DNA of 6,655 nt from Coleofasciculus sp. S288. Its GTDB lineage: Bacteria; Cyanobacteriota; Cyanobacteriia; Cyanobacteriales; Coleofasciculaceae. This document shows, in pieces, positions 5,994 through 6,655 of this stretch; position 1 is the first letter of the stretch, and every line of letters starts with the position of its first letter. Made by a program: the position numbers and the translations under genes. Below the pieces are notes generated by a model. The model was not told where the DNA came from. It ran no database searches and worked only from the letters and a program-made list of their open reading frames with translations. The stretch covers positions 1 through 6,655 of the forward strand of contig JAIUYC010000222.1 of NCBI GenBank assembly GCA_020216575.1, written 5' to 3'.

Positions 5994-6548
5994 ATGGGCA
6001 TAATAAATTCCCTAAAGACAAGCTTGATGTTCGTTTGCTTTGGTTCAGCCGTTGTGTTATTTTCAGCGGCACGCCCCCGATTGGAGGCGACACTGCCAAC
6101 ACCGAAGATGAAACAAGCTTTACCAGTAACTCCTCACCTGACGATGGCGATCGCTTCTATCAGTTCTCGGTTAGTTGTCGATTTAAGTGAGGCGAAAGTT
6201 TACAGTTACTGGGGAGATCGGCTGATTGCTACTTACCCGATCGCCGTCGGGCAGAAGGGTTGGGAAACTCCCACTGGCACGTTCACAGTTCTAAATAAGC
6301 GACGCAACCCAGCCTGGAAGCACCCGATTACGGGCGAGGCGATTCCAACCGGTCCGGATAATCCTTTAGGCGATCGCTGGATCGGTTTTTGGTCTGACAA
6401 CCGTCACCAAATCGGCTTTCATGGCACTAATAAAGAGCAGCTTGTGGGACAGGCTGTTTCCCACGGCTGCTTGCGAATGCGAAATGCTGATATTCGAGCG
6501 TTGTACGAGCAGGTGGAGGTGGGAACGCAGGTGATTGTGCGTAAGTAG
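5994..6548 (+). CDS. L,D-transpeptidase (YkuD domain), exported
   Basis: The 184-residue protein is probably a periplasmic peptidoglycan cross-linking enzyme. The N-terminus has a basic residue (K8), a hydrophobic stretch (about 9-26, TSLMFVCFGSAVVLFSAA) and then a polar region, so it is a signal peptide or membrane anchor; C15 lacks a proper lipobox. The YkuD catalytic domain covers about 58-183: LVVDLSEAKVY (60-70), GWETPTGTFTV (89-99), IGFHGT (140-145) and the signature SHGCLRM (156-162) with nucleophile C159 and H143/H157 nearby. This enzyme class forms 3-3 cross-links or attaches proteins to peptidoglycan; which one cannot be told here. The start at 5994 follows an in-frame stop at 5964; the Shine-Dalgarno match (AGGA, two to three bases before ATG) is poorly spaced, and M12 is a less likely alternative because it would cut into the signal sequence. 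It is divergent from the sigma operon and contains two HIP1 octamers. Confidence 0.93.
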   Translation: MGIINSLKTSLMFVCFGSAVVLFSAARPRLEATLPTPKMKQALPVTPHLTMAIASISSRLVVDLSEAKVYSYWGDRLIATYPIAVGQKGWETPTGTFTVLNKRRNPAWKHPITGEAIPTGPDNPLGDRWIGFWSDNRHQIGFHGTNKEQLVGQAVSHGCLRMRNADIRALYEQVEVGTQVIVRK

Positions 6549-6610
6549 TCAGTTATCAGTTGTTTTCCCACTAACCACTAACCACTAACCACTAACCACT
6601 GACAACTGAC
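6548..6610. repeat. CCACTAA tandem repeat with inverted flanking arms
   Basis: Four perfect copies of CCACTAA (6568-6595) and a variant CCACTGA (6596-6602) are bracketed by TCAGTTGT (6556-6563) and ACAACTGA (6602-6609), a perfect 8-bp inverted repeat. A second left arm, GTCAGTT (6548-6554), can pair alternatively with AACTGAC (6604-6610). The element starts at the last base of the transpeptidase stop codon and ends a few bases from the opposing gene's end. It is an STRR-type cyanobacterial element that could also act as a hairpin at the transcript ends. Confidence 0.75.
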
Positions 6611-6616
6611 CAAAAA

Positions 6617-6655
6617 TTAATCGACACCACTGCGATAATCTTGTAACAAGTTGCT
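6617..6655 (-). CDS. C-terminal end of an unidentified minus-strand gene, cut by window edge
   Basis: On the minus strand, 12 codons from the right edge read SNLLQDYRSGVD and end in TAA at 6617-6619. The stretch looks like natural protein (helical then polar tail), and its end coincides with the end of the flanking repeat, as expected for two genes converging on it. It is too short to assign a family, and an open frame of this length can occur by chance. Confidence 0.4.
   Translation of the reverse strand, partial: SNLLQDYRSGVD

Noticed and set aside
6548..6610. CRISPR array reading of the repeat after the transpeptidase gene.
   Set aside because: The seven-base units are directly adjacent with no spacers, and no cas genes are present.

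Overview
The window looks like chromosomal DNA from a filamentous or colonial cyanobacterium; I cannot name the genus. Three things point there. The octamer GCGATCGC (HIP1) occurs eight times in 6.7 kb, against about 0.1 expected by chance. Several intergenic regions carry heptanucleotide tandem repeats of the cyanobacterial STRR kind. The proteins also resemble cyanobacterial family members: a LeuRS starting [14 protein letters not shown], a SigG-like ECF sigma factor, and a Uma2-family protein.

Layout from left to right. Positions 1-454 (minus) hold the N-terminal 151 residues of a Uma2-family (DUF820) putative nuclease that runs off the left edge. A near-perfect hairpin repeat (527-551) separates it from leuS, leucyl-tRNA synthetase (593-3160, minus, GTG start). 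A 213-bp divergent spacer with a 12-bp palindrome leads to a gamma-glutamylcyclotransferase-like gene (3374-3817, plus). That gene converges on a sigma/anti-sigma pair, and a hairpin at 4002-4046 sits between the convergent ends. The pair, both on minus, is an ECF sigma factor (4725-5381) followed 110 bp downstream by a one-pass membrane anti-sigma-like protein (4069-4614) that lacks the zinc-binding residues. Next come about 610 bp without a convincing gene, holding the putative control region of the sigma operon and two short repeats. A secreted or membrane-anchored L,D-transpeptidase (5994-6548, plus) follows, then a CCACTAA tandem repeat with inverted flanks. At the right edge are the last 12 codons of an unidentified minus-strand gene.

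How the genes may work together. The sigma factor and the membrane protein have the architecture of a trans-envelope stress module, with the sigma factor held at the membrane until a signal frees it. The divergent neighbour is a peptidoglycan cross-linking enzyme, so an envelope-stress theme is plausible, but that is inference from adjacency. leuS, the cyclotransferase and the Uma2 gene look like unrelated neighbours.

I see no clear undescribed system. The part most worth a second look is the leader of the sigma gene (about 5344-5472). It combines a 22-bp dyad, a possible ECF-type promoter of its own, and a strong Shine-Dalgarno sequence that points at a 19-codon ORF overlapping the probable sigma start.
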